Shown piece by piece: positions 25,973 through 34,955 of a stretch of DNA of 64,000 bases. The position numbers and the translations under genes were made by a program. Origin of the DNA: Rhodocyclaceae bacterium (GTDB lineage: Bacteria; Pseudomonadota; Gammaproteobacteria; Burkholderiales; Rhodocyclaceae); contig JAHDYG010000001.1 in assembly GCA_023383815.1 (NCBI GenBank), positions 248,001 through 312,000 of the forward strand, read 5' to 3'. Each line of letters opens with the position of its first letter. The stretch's first letter is position 1. Below the pieces are notes generated by a model. That model did no database searches and was not told the origin of the DNA. It worked only from the letters and a program-made list of their open reading frames with translations.

Positions 25973-27358
25973 TCATGTCGCATTCTCGGCGAACTTCTCT
26001 CCCTTGAGAAGCCCGATCGCGCGCTTGAGCTGGTAGTCGTTCTCGCCACCGAACTCCACCCGCGGAAGCTGCTGCTGCGGGACATCCTGCTCATCCGGGA
26101 CGGAACCTTCGCCCGGTTGCTCCTTCGGCTCCGGCGTCGAAGCATCTTCCTTTCCATCGGACAGATGCCCCTGCAGGTCCGCCTCACGCAACCTTCGCGC
26201 AGATCCGTTCTCCGTCTCCTCGACGACGATGTCAGGCTCGATACCCTTGGCCTGGATCGAGCGCCCGCTCGGAGTATAGTAGCGCGCCGTCGTGAGCTTG
26301 ATTGCGGTGTTGTTGTTGAGCGGCAGAATCGTCTGCACCGAGCCCTTGCCGAACGTCTTGACGCCCATCACCGTCGCGCGCTTGTGGTCCTGCAAGGCGC
26401 CCGCAACGATCTCGCTCGCGGATGCCGATCCGGCATTGACAAGCACGACCATTGGAATCTCGCGTGCATAGCCGGGCAACTTGCGCAGGAAGTCGCTGCG
26501 CTGGCCACGCAGGTAGTCCTCTGGCGCCGCCCGGAACTCGCGCCGGGCATCCGGAGTACGCCCGTCCGTCGACACCACGAGCGCATCGGCCGGCAGGAAA
26601 GCCGCGGCCACACCGACTGCCCCATGCAACAGCCCGCCGGGGTCGTTGCGCAGATCGAGTACCAATCCCTTGAGCGGCTCCTGCGCCACCAGCCGGTTCA
26701 GATGCTCGATGACCGACTCGGCGGTCTTCTCCTGGAACTGCGCGACGCGCAGGTATCCGTAACCGGGCTCGATCACCTTGGATTTCACACTCTGGACGCG
26801 GATCACCTCGCGCGTGATCCGGATCACGATCGGCGCGCTCTCACCCTTGCGCATGATCGTGAGCGTGATGCTCGTGCTCGGTTTTCCACGCATGCGCTTG
26901 ACCGCGTCGGCAAGCGTCATGCCCTTGACCGGAGTCTCGTCGAGCTTGACGATGAGGTCTCCCGCCAGGATTCCGGCCCGATAGGCCGGGGTATCTTCGA
27001 TCGGTGACACCACCTTCACGAAACCGTCCTCCATCCCGACCTCGATTCCGAGTCCTCCGAACTCGCCCTGCGTCCCTTCGCGCAGTTCCTTGTAGGCCTC
27101 TCCGTCGAGATAGGCCGAATGCGGGTCGAGCCCGCTCAACATGCCACTGATGGCATGGTTGATCAGCTTTCGATCCTCTACCGGCTCGACATAGCCTTGC
27201 TTGATTGCGTTGAAGACGTCGGCAAAGGCGCGCAACTCCTCGACCGGCAAGGGCGCCTGCAGGGTGCGGTCCGCACTGGCCGAGAAATTCAGGCTGACCA
27301 GCACGCCGGCAACCATGCCGGTCAGGATCAGCCCCAGTTTTTGCAGCTTGTTGCGCAT
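25973..27358 (-). CDS. ctpA: C-terminal processing protease CtpA (S41 family)
   Basis: A periplasmic, membrane-tethered serine protease of 461 residues that trims secreted proteins and murein enzymes. The N-terminal signal/anchor (LGLILTGMVAGVLVSLNF) is followed by a PDZ domain (about 95-185, GEFGGLGIEVGMEDGFVKVV) and the protease core with VNAGSASASEIVAGAL (Ser near 311) and KTFGKGSVQT (Lys338), the Ser-Lys dyad. The C-terminal 70 residues are a low-complexity Glu/Pro/Gln tail. It follows envC after 58 bp, the conserved envC-ctpA pair. Confidence 0.95.
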   Translation of the reverse strand: MRNKLQKLGLILTGMVAGVLVSLNFSASADRTLQAPLPVEELRAFADVFNAIKQGYVEPVEDRKLINHAISGMLSGLDPHSAYLDGEAYKELREGTQGEFGGLGIEVGMEDGFVKVVSPIEDTPAYRAGILAGDLIVKLDETPVKGMTLADAVKRMRGKPSTSITLTIMRKGESAPIVIRITREVIRVQSVKSKVIEPGYGYLRVAQFQEKTAESVIEHLNRLVAQEPLKGLVLDLRNDPGGLLHGAVGVAAAFLPADALVVSTDGRTPDARREFRAAPEDYLRGQRSDFLRKLPGYAREIPMVVLVNAGSASASEIVAGALQDHKRATVMGVKTFGKGSVQTILPLNNNTAIKLTTARYYTPSGRSIQAKGIEPDIVVEETENGSARRLREADLQGHLSDGKEDASTPEPKEQPGEGSVPDEQDVPQQQLPRVEFGGENDYQLKRAIGLLKGEKFAENAT

Positions 27359-27416
27359 GACATCTCCACGATAACAACTCTCCGGCGAGCCCCGTTGCCC
27401 GACCGCTTGCGCCGGC

Positions 27417-28664
27417 TCAACGGGTCACAACCCAGCGCAGCGGATCGACTGGCTCGCCCTGATGGCGCACTTCGAAGTATAAACCCGATCGCGACGCCCC
27501 CCCGCTCGCCCCAACGGTCGCAATCGCAGCCCCCGCGGGGATTCTATCGCCGACCAGGCCAAAGAGGCTGTCATTGTTTCCATACACCGTCAGGTAGTCG
27601 TCTCCGTGGTCGAGGATGACCAGATTGCCGTATCCCCGGAGCCAGTCCGAAAAGACCACCTCGCCGGCGGCAACGGCGCGCACGTCCTGACCACCGTCCG
27701 CACCGATGAAGATCCCGCGCCAGCGTGTGCCCCCTTCAGCCCTTGGAGCACCGAACCGTCCGATCAGTTCTCCCTGCACGGGGAGCGGCATTTTTCCCTG
27801 CAGGTCTGCAAAGCGCACGCCAGTCGTCAGCTCGCCCGCGCCTTCGGACCCTGCACGCGCCTGCTGGCCCTGCGGACGGTCACTGGTTGCTTGCTCGGCC
27901 TGTCTTCTGGCCGCCGCCTGGCGGATCAGTGCGTCGACGACCCGCCCAAGCTGCCGTTCGTTGTGCCGCAAGGCATCCAACTCCTCTTGCTGAGCCTGCA
28001 GCCGGCGCTCGAGCCCGGCAAGAATCCTGCCCCGCTCGGCCTTCGCCTTTTCGAGTTCTGCGCTTTGCCGGCGCTGCTCAGCCGTCAGACGGAGCAGCTG
28101 GTCCCGACGGGTTGCAACCTCGTGCACGACCCGCTCCCGCTCGCGCAGGTCCTCACGCAGCGACTCAATCAGCATCAGGCGAGCGCGACCCAGTCGTTCC
28201 AGATAGTGCGCATCCCGCGCAAGCTGGTTCGGATCACGCGCAAGCAGAAACGGTGCGACATCGCTGGCACCATACATGTAGTGGCGCTTGAGCCAGCTGG
28301 ACAGTTCGGTCTGGCGCGACGCGATCCGGGCCTCGACCTCGGACTGCTCGGCCTGTCTTGTGGCAAGGGCCTCACCGGCGGCTTTCAGATCACCGGTGAG
28401 CTTGCGCAGCTTCCTGTGCGCCGTCGAGACGGCCCGCTCGGCCTGCGCAAGCCGCTTTGCGGCATCGGAGCGGGTCGCTTCGATTTCCGCAATGATCTGC
28501 TCGACCTCACGAATACGCTGCCGGGTGTCCGAAAGTTCGGACTGGCTGCGCTCGATGTCGGCCAGATCCTGGGAATATGCCGGGGCATGGGCCGTGGCAA
28601 GGATCGCACCCGCGGCGAGCAACACCGCGTGCAGCGTCCGCTGGATCACGCGAAAACCCGTCAT
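27417..28664 (-). CDS. envC: EnvC-like murein hydrolase activator (M23/LytM domain)
   Basis: A 415-residue exported protein: signal peptide ending near AHAPAYSQ, a long coiled coil (about 35-265) and a C-terminal LytM domain (about 300-415). The LytM domain is degenerate: the usual first zinc His is replaced in RWRGIFIGADGG and the HxH region reads LTVYGNND, as in EnvC, which activates AmiA/AmiB amidases at the septum rather than cutting murein. The 25 residues before ATG 28664 in the track overlap gpmA and are omitted. Neighbours gpmA and ctpA are the expected ones. Confidence 0.88.
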   Translation of the reverse strand: MTGFRVIQRTLHAVLLAAGAILATAHAPAYSQDLADIERSQSELSDTRQRIREVEQIIAEIEATRSDAAKRLAQAERAVSTAHRKLRKLTGDLKAAGEALATRQAEQSEVEARIASRQTELSSWLKRHYMYGASDVAPFLLARDPNQLARDAHYLERLGRARLMLIESLREDLRERERVVHEVATRRDQLLRLTAEQRRQSAELEKAKAERGRILAGLERRLQAQQEELDALRHNERQLGRVVDALIRQAAARRQAEQATSDRPQGQQARAGSEGAGELTTGVRFADLQGKMPLPVQGELIGRFGAPRAEGGTRWRGIFIGADGGQDVRAVAAGEVVFSDWLRGYGNLVILDHGDDYLTVYGNNDSLFGLVGDRIPAGAAIATVGASGGASRSGLYFEVRHQGEPVDPLRWVVTR

Positions 28665-28677
28665 GGGGCTGTGCCGG

Positions 28678-29427
28678 TCAGCCCCTTGCGCGGCCCTGCC
28701 CCGCCACCGCCGCCTGCGCTGCGCGGATGGTGTCCTCATCGGCGAGATAGTAGCTGCGCGAGGGCCTCAGGTCGCGATCAAGCTCATAGACGAGCGGTTG
28801 CGCCGTCGGGATGTTCAAGCCAACGATGTCCTGATCGGAAACCTTGTCGAGATACTTGATCAGTGCTCGCAGGCTGTTTCCGTGCGCCGCGATCAGGATT
28901 CGCCTGCCGTCGAGAATCCGCGGCACGATCACGGTTTCCCAATACGGAACGAAACGCTCGACGGTATCCTTCAGGCATTCCGTGCGCGGAAAGCGCGCGG
29001 CCGGCAAGGATGCGTACCGTGGATCATCGAACGCCAGACGCTCGTCGCCTTCTTCCAGCGCCGGCGGCGGTACGTCGTACGAACGCCGCCAGGCGAGTAC
29101 CTGTTCATCCCCGTAGCGCGCAGCCGTTTCCGCCTTGTTCAGCCCCTGCAGCGCTCCGTAGTGCCGCTCGTTCAGGCGCCACGAGTGCTCGACCGGCAAC
29201 CACAGCGCGTCGAGTTCGTCGAGGACGATGTTGAGCGTCTTGTTCGCACGCTTGAGCACGGAGGTAAAGGCGAGATCGAACGCAAAGCCACTCTTGCGCA
29301 GCAAACGCCCCGCGGCCCGGGCCTCCTCGACCCCCTGCTCGGTAAGATCTACGTCGGTCCAGCCGGTGAACCGGTTGTCCTTGTTCCAGGTGGATTCGCC
29401 ATGGCGCAGCAGCACGATCTTGTACAT
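28678..29427 (-). CDS. gpmA: 2,3-bisphosphoglycerate-dependent phosphoglycerate mutase
   Basis: Interconverts 3- and 2-phosphoglycerate in glycolysis and gluconeogenesis. The protein has 249 residues (E. coli GpmA 250), with phospho-His in [35 protein letters not shown] and the second His in [12 protein letters not shown]. It leads the minus-strand run gpmA-envC-ctpA-unknown-moeB and is divergent from the ArsR-family gene across 195 bp. Confidence 0.97.
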   Translation of the reverse strand: MYKIVLLRHGESTWNKDNRFTGWTDVDLTEQGVEEARAAGRLLRKSGFAFDLAFTSVLKRANKTLNIVLDELDALWLPVEHSWRLNERHYGALQGLNKAETAARYGDEQVLAWRRSYDVPPPALEEGDERLAFDDPRYASLPAARFPRTECLKDTVERFVPYWETVIVPRILDGRRILIAAHGNSLRALIKYLDKVSDQDIVGLNIPTAQPLVYELDRDLRPSRSYYLADEDTIRAAQAAVAGQGRARG

Positions 29428-29622
29428 GATCTCTCGGAATGGAAGGGTAGACGCCGCGCTGACCCGAGCGGCAGGAAGGGTGCCGGCGCAAGGAGGTCAG
29501 GGACCGCACCGGAGCACAGATTGCAGCCGGCCTGCATCGAACACACCAAACTCGCGCTGGACTGGGCCGCAATATTTTATACTACTCGCCCCGCTTCGAC
29601 CTCCCGACCACACCGAGCCAAC

Positions 29623-29958
29623 GTGGACAACAACGCAATCATCGATCTCATCGACAAGCACGAGCACATCGAAACCGCAGCGCGAGCGCTGAAGGCGATC
29701 GCTCATCCGCTTCGGCTCAAGATCCTGTGCGTGCTCGGAGACGGAGAGGTCTGCGTGCAGGACATCGTCGAAGCGGTTGGCACCTCGCAGAGCAACATCT
29801 CCCAACATCTCGCAATCCTGCGCGACAAGGGGGTGCTGCAAACGCGCAAGGACGCAAATCGTGTCTATTACCGGGTGTGCGATCAACGCACGTTGCAGTT
29901 GATCGTCCTGATGCGCGAAGTGTTCTGCGGCATCCCCGCCGACCCGGGCCATCATTGA
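29623..29958 (+). CDS. ArsR-family transcriptional regulator beside rhodanese/glutaredoxin genes
   Basis: A 111-residue winged-helix repressor. The HTH is EAVGTSQSNISQHLAILRDKGVL and the wing RKDANRVYYRV. It has Cys36, Cys44, Cys86 and Cys102; Cys44 falls where ArsR/SmtB proteins carry the alpha-3 metal site (GEVCVQD), but the full ELCVCDL pair is not present. Sensing of metal or of thiol/persulfide state is open. The start must be GTG 29623; the longer track ORF is antisense to gpmA. A TATACT at 29578-29583 is a possible -10 without a good -35. The membrane rhodanese gene follows after 52 bp. Confidence 0.85.
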   Translation: MDNNAIIDLIDKHEHIETAARALKAIAHPLRLKILCVLGDGEVCVQDIVEAVGTSQSNISQHLAILRDKGVLQTRKDANRVYYRVCDQRTLQLIVLMREVFCGIPADPGHH

Positions 29959-30010
29959 CGACACGCGTCGTCCGACAGCTTTTTCAACGTAACGCACGGA
30001 GCACCGTTCA

Positions 30011-30433
30011 GTGGAATTCTTGCAGCAAAACTGGTTTTGGGCCGCCATGGCGGGAATCAGCGGTGGATTCCTGCTTCTGGATTTCGTACTTGCAAAGGGC
30101 GACAAGGCCCAGCTGACGCCGGTCGAGGCGACCATGCTGATCAACCGCGAGGATGCACTGGTCATCGACGTGCGCGACCAGGCGGAGTACGCACGCGGCC
30201 ACGTGCCGAATGCGCGCCACATCCCGCTCGCGGAGCTTGGCAAGCGTACGGCGGAGCTCGACAAGTTCCGATCACAGCCGCTGATCCTGTGCTGCGCGAC
30301 GGGAACCCGCTCGCACTCGGCGATTTCCGCCTTGCGCAAGGCCGGCTTCGAGAAGCTCTTCCATTTGCGCGGCGGCATCCAGGAATGGGAAAAGGCCGGA
30401 CAACCTCTCACTTCCAGGAAGAAGGGCAAATGA
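30011..30433 (+). CDS. yibN: Membrane-anchored rhodanese-like protein (YibN type)
   Basis: A 140-residue protein with one N-terminal helix (about 8-28, FWAAMAGISGGFLLLDFVL) and a rhodanese domain (about 35-132). The active loop is CCATGTRSHSA, whose first residues include the sulfur-carrying Cys. The gene order yibN-grxC-secB-gpsA is the same as in E. coli. GTG 30011 is the start. The stop overlaps grxC by 4 bases. Membrane-associated sulfur transfer is likely; recent work on E. coli links YibN to membrane protein insertion, which would suit its place beside secB. Confidence 0.88.
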   Translation: MEFLQQNWFWAAMAGISGGFLLLDFVLAKGDKAQLTPVEATMLINREDALVIDVRDQAEYARGHVPNARHIPLAELGKRTAELDKFRSQPLILCCATGTRSHSAISALRKAGFEKLFHLRGGIQEWEKAGQPLTSRKKGK

Positions 30434-30699
30434 GCGCCCATGTCAGGATGTACGCAACGGGCGTATGCCCGTACTGTGTTCGCGCCGAGCAGTTGCTCAA
30501 CCGCAAGGGCGTCCTCGCCATCGAGAAGGTCCGGATCGATCTCGATCCGGACAAGCGCGATGAAATGATGAAGCTCACGGGTCGCCGCACGGTTCCCCAG
30601 ATCTTCATCGACGACTACCATGTCGGAGGATGTGACGACCTCTATGCACTCGACCGGGAAGGGAAGCTCGATCCGCTGCTTGCGGCGACGCACTCCTGA
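30430..30699 (+). CDS. grxC: Glutaredoxin 3
   Basis: An 89-residue dithiol glutaredoxin. The redox motif is CPYC in ATGVCPYCVRAEQLL, glutathione-binding TVPQIFID has the cis-Pro, and GGCDDLYALD closes the fold. It reduces disulfides and glutathionylated proteins using glutathione. The longer track ORF (30037) overlaps yibN in another frame; ATG 30430 overlaps the yibN stop as ATGA. The region before secB (66 bp) shows no obvious terminator. Confidence 0.96.
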   Translation: MSAHVRMYATGVCPYCVRAEQLLNRKGVLAIEKVRIDLDPDKRDEMMKLTGRRTVPQIFIDDYHVGGCDDLYALDREGKLDPLLAATHS

Positions 30700-30765
30700 C
30701 CTGATTTCATCCAGTACGCCGCAGGCGTTCCGCACTTTTCAACCGTTCCACACAGGCATTCACTC

Positions 30766-31233
30766 ATGACCGACCAAGCACAACCCGTCTTCTCGATCGA
30801 AAAGCTCTACGTCAAGGATCTCTCGATCGAAGTCCCCAACAGTCCGCAGATCTTCCTGGAGCGTGAAGCCCCGCAGGTGAATGTCCAACTGCGTACCGAG
30901 GGCAACCCCGTCGACGACGGCGTGTTCGACGTGACCCTGACCGTCACGGTGTCGGCGAAGCTTCCGGGTGACAAGACGATGTTCCTGATCGAGGTTGCTC
31001 AGGCGGGCGTGTTCCAGATCCGCAACATCCCTGAAGGAGAACTGGAACCCGTGATGATGATCGGGTGCCCGAACATCCTTTTCCCGTACGCGCGGGAAGC
31101 GGTTTCGGACGCAGTGACGCGCGCGGGTTTCCAGCCAGTGATTCTTGCTCCGGTGAACTTCGAAGCGCTCTATCAGGCACAGCGCCAGCAACAAGAAGGC
31201 GCCTCGAGCGTCAGCGAGACCACGGTACAGTAG
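30766..31233 (+). CDS. secB: Protein-export chaperone SecB
   Basis: A homotetrameric cytosolic chaperone that holds precursors unfolded and passes them to SecA. The protein has 155 residues (E. coli 155) with family stretches FSIEKLYVKDLSIEVPNSP, GVFQIRNIP and CPNILFPYARE, and the acidic/Gln-rich C-terminus typical of SecB. It lies between grxC and gpsA as in many proteobacteria, with a small SH3 gene inserted. Confidence 0.97.
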   Translation: MTDQAQPVFSIEKLYVKDLSIEVPNSPQIFLEREAPQVNVQLRTEGNPVDDGVFDVTLTVTVSAKLPGDKTMFLIEVAQAGVFQIRNIPEGELEPVMMIGCPNILFPYAREAVSDAVTRAGFQPVILAPVNFEALYQAQRQQQEGASSVSETTVQ

Positions 31234-31243
31234 TCTCAGAGCC

Positions 31244-31687
31244 ATGCACACGCTCCTTCGCCCCCTGCTCGTCACGATCCTTGCGCTGACGGCCGGCCTC
31301 ACCCATGCGATCGACTACCGGTCGGTCGGTGAACCGGCAGTCCTCTTCGACACCCCCTCCGACAAGGGACGACCGTTGTTCATCGTCTCCACGGGCACCC
31401 CCGTCGAGGTCGTCGTCGTGCTCGACAAGTGGGTGAAGGTCCGCGACCCGGGCGGCGCGATCTCGTGGATCGAATCCGCTTCGCTGAGCCCGCAGCGCAC
31501 CCTCATGGTCACCGCACCGAATGCCATCGTTCGCCGTGCCCCCGACCCCGGTTCCGAGCCGGTGTTCGAAGCCGTCAAGGACGTCGTTCTCGAACTGGCC
31601 GCACCACCCGCCGCGGGTTGGGTGCAGGTTCGTCACCGGGACGGCCTGGCGGGCTTCGTACGGGTGACGGAAGTCTGGGGGCTTTGA
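31244..31687 (+). CDS. Exported SH3-domain protein
   Basis: A 147-residue protein with an N-terminal signal peptide (LLVTILALTAGLTHA) and two bacterial SH3-like repeats: about 28-80 (VLFDTPSDKGRPLFIVS, KVRDPGGAISWIES) and about 88-145 (IVRRAPDPGSEPVF, WVQVRHRDGLAGFVR). Such domains often bind peptidoglycan in the periplasm. It begins 10 bases after secB and ends 18 bases before gpsA, so it is part of this operon. This placement between secB and gpsA appears to be a lineage feature; the function is unknown. Confidence 0.82.
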   Translation: MHTLLRPLLVTILALTAGLTHAIDYRSVGEPAVLFDTPSDKGRPLFIVSTGTPVEVVVVLDKWVKVRDPGGAISWIESASLSPQRTLMVTAPNAIVRRAPDPGSEPVFEAVKDVVLELAAPPAAGWVQVRHRDGLAGFVRVTEVWGL

Positions 31688-31705
31688 CTCGGCGGGGTCT
31701 CAGGC

Positions 31706-32692
31706 ATGCGAATCGCAATCTTCGGGGCCGGCGCGTGGGGTACCGCACTCGCCAGCGCCTTTGGCCGAATCCATCCGGTCGTGCTCTGGGCGCGCGACCA
31801 CCGACTGGCCGAAGCACTCAGTGCGTCGCATCAGAACGAACGCTATCTGGCCGGCGTATCGCTGCCGGAGTCGCTCGAAGTCACCTCCGATTTCGCCGCT
31901 GCCGCTGCACGCGCTGAGCTACATCTGGTGGCAACCCCGCTCACGGGTTTGCGCGAGACGGTCAGGGCCCTTCACAGACTCCGGCCTGGCATTCCGCTGA
32001 TCTGGGCCTGCAAGGGCCTGGAAGCCGGAACGGGAAGGCTTCCGCATGAGATCGTTGCCGAGGAACTTGGTGAGGGTGCCGCCTGTGGCGTGCTCACCGG
32101 CCCAAGCTTTGCGGCCGAAGTCGGCGCCGGCCTGCCCACCGCGATCACCCTGGCCTCCGCCGACCGGCACTTCGCCCGCGAGTTCGGCGAAGCGCTCCAT
32201 CAGCCGCGCTTGCGCATCTACGCGAACACCGATGTCATCGGAGCCGAGATCGGGGGCGGACTCAAGAACGTCATCGCGATCGCCTCGGGCGTCTCCGACG
32301 GCATGGGCTACGGGATGAATGCCCGCGCAGCCCTGATCACTCGAGGCCTCGCGGAGATCGTGCGACTCGGACGCGTCCTGGGCGCCCGATCCGAAACCAT
32401 GATGGGGCTCGCCGGAATGGGAGATCTCATCCTGACCTGCACCGGAGATCTGTCGCGCAACCGCCGGGTCGGTCTTGCGCTTGCGCGGGGGTTGAAGCTA
32501 CCCCAGATCCTTCAGGAACTGGGGCATGTCGCCGAAGGCGTCCCGACCGCAGGCGAAGCCGTCCGGCTTGCGGCGAAGCATCATGTCGAAATGCCGATCA
32601 GCGAGGCCGTGCACGCCCTCCTGCACGAGCCATCGATGCCAACGGGGCAGATCGTCGAGCGGCTGCTCGCACGGGATCCGAAGCACGAATGA
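31706..32692 (+). CDS. gpsA: Glycerol-3-phosphate dehydrogenase [NAD(P)+]
   Basis: Makes sn-glycerol-3-phosphate for phospholipid synthesis. The protein has 328 residues: NAD(P)-binding GAGAWGTALASAFG at the N-terminus, LTGPSFAAEVGAGLPTAITL, catalytic Lys in GGGLKNVIAIASG, and RNRRVGLALARG. It follows secB and the SH3 gene on the same strand, the standard proteobacterial secB-gpsA neighbourhood. It is convergent with trmL (17-bp gap). Confidence 0.97.
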   Translation: MRIAIFGAGAWGTALASAFGRIHPVVLWARDHRLAEALSASHQNERYLAGVSLPESLEVTSDFAAAAARAELHLVATPLTGLRETVRALHRLRPGIPLIWACKGLEAGTGRLPHEIVAEELGEGAACGVLTGPSFAAEVGAGLPTAITLASADRHFAREFGEALHQPRLRIYANTDVIGAEIGGGLKNVIAIASGVSDGMGYGMNARAALITRGLAEIVRLGRVLGARSETMMGLAGMGDLILTCTGDLSRNRRVGLALARGLKLPQILQELGHVAEGVPTAGEAVRLAAKHHVEMPISEAVHALLHEPSMPTGQIVERLLARDPKHE

Positions 32693-32709
32693 TCGGAGCC
32701 GGGGCGCGC

Positions 32710-33174
32710 TCACGCGCTTCCGGCGAACCCCTGCTGGCGCCAGGCCTCGAACACGACGACGGCGACTGCGTTCGAGAGGTTCAGGCTGCGATTGCCCGGA
32801 CGCATCGGCAACCGCAGGACATGATCATGCGCGCAGGCCGAGAGCCATTCCATCGGCAGCCCGCGAGACTCCGGCCCGAACACAAACGCATCGCCCGGTT
32901 CGAAGTGCACTTCGTCATAGCGCCGGGCGCCGCTCGTACTGAACGCAAAGATGCGCGCACCGGCGAGAACATCACGACAATGCCCCCAGCTTTCGTGCAC
33001 GCGGACATCGGCCAGGTCGTGGTAGTCGAGCCCTGCGCGCGCAAGCTGGCGATGTTCCAGCGAAAAGCCGAGCGGCTTGATCAGGTGCAGGGACGCACCA
33101 GCGTTGGCGGCGAGCCGGATGACGTTGCCCGCATTGGGAGGGATTTCCGGCTCGAACAGGACGATATGGAACAT
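32710..33174 (-). CDS. trmL: tRNA (cytidine/uridine-34-2'-O)-methyltransferase TrmL
   Basis: A small SPOUT methyltransferase of 154 residues (E. coli TrmL 157) that 2'-O-methylates the wobble base of leucine tRNAs. Diagnostic parts are PEIPPNAGNVIRLAANAG, FGPESRGLP in the knot and LPMRPGNRSLNLSNAVAVV. It is immediately downstream of comF (1-bp gap) and probably co-transcribed with it. Confidence 0.95.
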   Translation of the reverse strand: MFHIVLFEPEIPPNAGNVIRLAANAGASLHLIKPLGFSLEHRQLARAGLDYHDLADVRVHESWGHCRDVLAGARIFAFSTSGARRYDEVHFEPGDAFVFGPESRGLPMEWLSACAHDHVLRLPMRPGNRSLNLSNAVAVVVFEAWRQQGFAGSA

Positions 33175-33175
33175 T

Positions 33176-33910
33176 TCATTCGCTACGCGGCGTCCGCGCG
33201 ATCAGGAGATTCTCGATTCTTGCAGCACCCGCCTCGCGCAGCGCCTGGGCGAGCGCCTGCAGACTGGCGCCGGTCGTCATCACATCGTCGACGACCAGCA
33301 CGCGACAGCCATCGAGACGCATGTCACAACAAAACGCGCCGCGCATGTTGGCACTGCGCGCCTTCCACGGCAAGCTCACCTGCGCGGGGGTCGCAAGCAC
33401 TCGCTCAACCCCTGCGAGTGCGAGCGGAATCCCTCGACGCCGGGCCAGCAGCCGCGACACCTCGACTGCCTGGTTGAAGCCTCTTTCGCGCAGACGCTCT
33501 GGATGCAGCGGCATCGGAACGATCAGGTCGAACTCGCGTTCAGGACAGACATCGACCAGCGCACGACTAAAATGGAGAGCAAGAGCGAACCGCTGCTGGT
33601 ACTTCAGCGCCTGCACCATCCGGTCGATCGGGAAACGATACGGATACACTGCGGTCGTTGCGTCATAGGCCGGCGGTTCGCGCAAACAACGTCCACAGAC
33701 CCGATCCGGCGCCCCAGGCTCGGCGCAGACGGGGCAGGCGGGCGGCAATCGTGGCAGTTCCTGAGCACATTCATCGCATAACGGCCCTTCACAGCCACCT
33801 GATCCGCACAGGAAGCAGTTCTGCGGCAACAGTGCGCGCAATGCAGCGTATCGGCCGCGACGAACGGCACCTCCCAGGTTGGAGAGCAGGTTTGACAAGG
33901 CGGGGAGCAT
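33176..33910 (-). CDS. comF: ComF family protein (GntX-like phosphoribosyltransferase fold)
   Basis: A 244-residue protein with an N-terminal zinc-ribbon region ([29 protein letters not shown]) and a C-terminal phosphoribosyltransferase domain with [14 protein letters not shown]. ComF is a DNA-uptake protein in competent bacteria; the E. coli homologue GntX supports use of DNA as nutrient. The track start is a TTG at 33973 abutting bioB; ATG 33910 is chosen to match family length. Divergence from the biotin genes recalls the bioH-gntX neighbourhood of E. coli. Confidence 0.88.
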   Translation of the reverse strand: MLPALSNLLSNLGGAVRRGRYAALRALLPQNCFLCGSGGCEGPLCDECAQELPRLPPACPVCAEPGAPDRVCGRCLREPPAYDATTAVYPYRFPIDRMVQALKYQQRFALALHFSRALVDVCPEREFDLIVPMPLHPERLRERGFNQAVEVSRLLARRRGIPLALAGVERVLATPAQVSLPWKARSANMRGAFCCDMRLDGCRVLVVDDVMTTGASLQALAQALREAGAARIENLLIARTPRSE

Positions 33911-33972
33911 TGAAGGAAGATGCGCGGTTCGCGCATCGGCAAGGGGTAATCCGGGTGAAAGGAAGTCTGGCA

Positions 33973-34947
33973 ATGGAGACTATCGAAAAAGGCGTCGCAG
34001 GCCAAACGCTGCAGGCGAAGAAATGGCAGGTCGCGGAGATCGAGACCTTGTTTGAACGTCCGCTGCTCGATCTGGTGTTCGAGGCGCAACGGATTCACCG
34101 CCTTCACTTCGAACCGAACGAAATCCAGCGCTCGACCCTGCTTTCGATCAAGACCGGAGGCTGCTCCGAGGACTGCGGCTATTGCTCGCAATCGGCCCGT
34201 CACGATACCGGACTGAAGCGCGAGCGGCTGATGCCGCTCGAGGAAGTGCTAGACAAGGCGCGCGCCGCAAAGGCGAAGGGAGCATCGCGCTTCTGCATGG
34301 GTGCAGCCTGGCGTGGCCCGAAGGAGCAGGATCTCGAACCGGTCGTGGAGATGGTGCGCGAAGTCAAGAAACTGGGGCTGGAGACCTGCGTGACGCTGGG
34401 CATGCTCAAGGATGAGCAGGCGCGCGCGCTCAAGGAAGCCGGTCTCGACTACTACAACCACAACATCGATACGGCACCGGAGTTCTACGGCCAGGTGATC
34501 ACCACGCACACGATGCAGGACCGGCTCGATACCATCGAACGCGTTCGCGATGCCGGCATCAACGTCTGCTGTGGCGGGATCATCGGAATGGGGGAAGGCC
34601 GTCGCGGGCGCGCATCGATGATCGCACAGCTGGCGAACCTGTCTCCCCCGCCTGATTCCGTGCCGATCAACCAGCTCGTGGCGGTACCCGGCACGCCGAT
34701 GGAACATTCGGAAGCGGTCGACCCGCTGGAGTTCGTGCGGACCATCGCCGTCGCGCGCATCACGATGCCAGCCAGCGTCGTGCGCCTGTCCGCCGGTCGC
34801 CAGCAGATGAGCGACGAATTGCAGACGCTGTGCTTCATGGCCGGTGCCAATTCGATCTTCTACGGCGAGCGCTTGCTCACCACCGACAACCCGGATGCCG
34901 ACCGGGACGAACACCTGTTTTCCCGCCTCGGACTAAGAGCGATCTGA
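33973..34947 (+). CDS. bioB: Biotin synthase
   Basis: A radical-SAM enzyme that inserts sulfur into dethiobiotin. The protein has 324 residues with the cluster motif [11 protein letters not shown]; later Cys residues and the Arg-containing [16 protein letters not shown] belong to the auxiliary [2Fe-2S] site. ATG 33973 is chosen because GAAAGGAAG lies just before it; the longer track ORF is antisense to comF. bioC begins 8 bases after the stop. bioA, bioD and bioF are absent, so the biotin genes are split in this genome. Confidence 0.97.
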   Translation: METIEKGVAGQTLQAKKWQVAEIETLFERPLLDLVFEAQRIHRLHFEPNEIQRSTLLSIKTGGCSEDCGYCSQSARHDTGLKRERLMPLEEVLDKARAAKAKGASRFCMGAAWRGPKEQDLEPVVEMVREVKKLGLETCVTLGMLKDEQARALKEAGLDYYNHNIDTAPEFYGQVITTHTMQDRLDTIERVRDAGINVCCGGIIGMGEGRRGRASMIAQLANLSPPPDSVPINQLVAVPGTPMEHSEAVDPLEFVRTIAVARITMPASVVRLSAGRQQMSDELQTLCFMAGANSIFYGERLLTTDNPDADRDEHLFSRLGLRAI

Positions 34948-34955
34948 CCCCGGCG

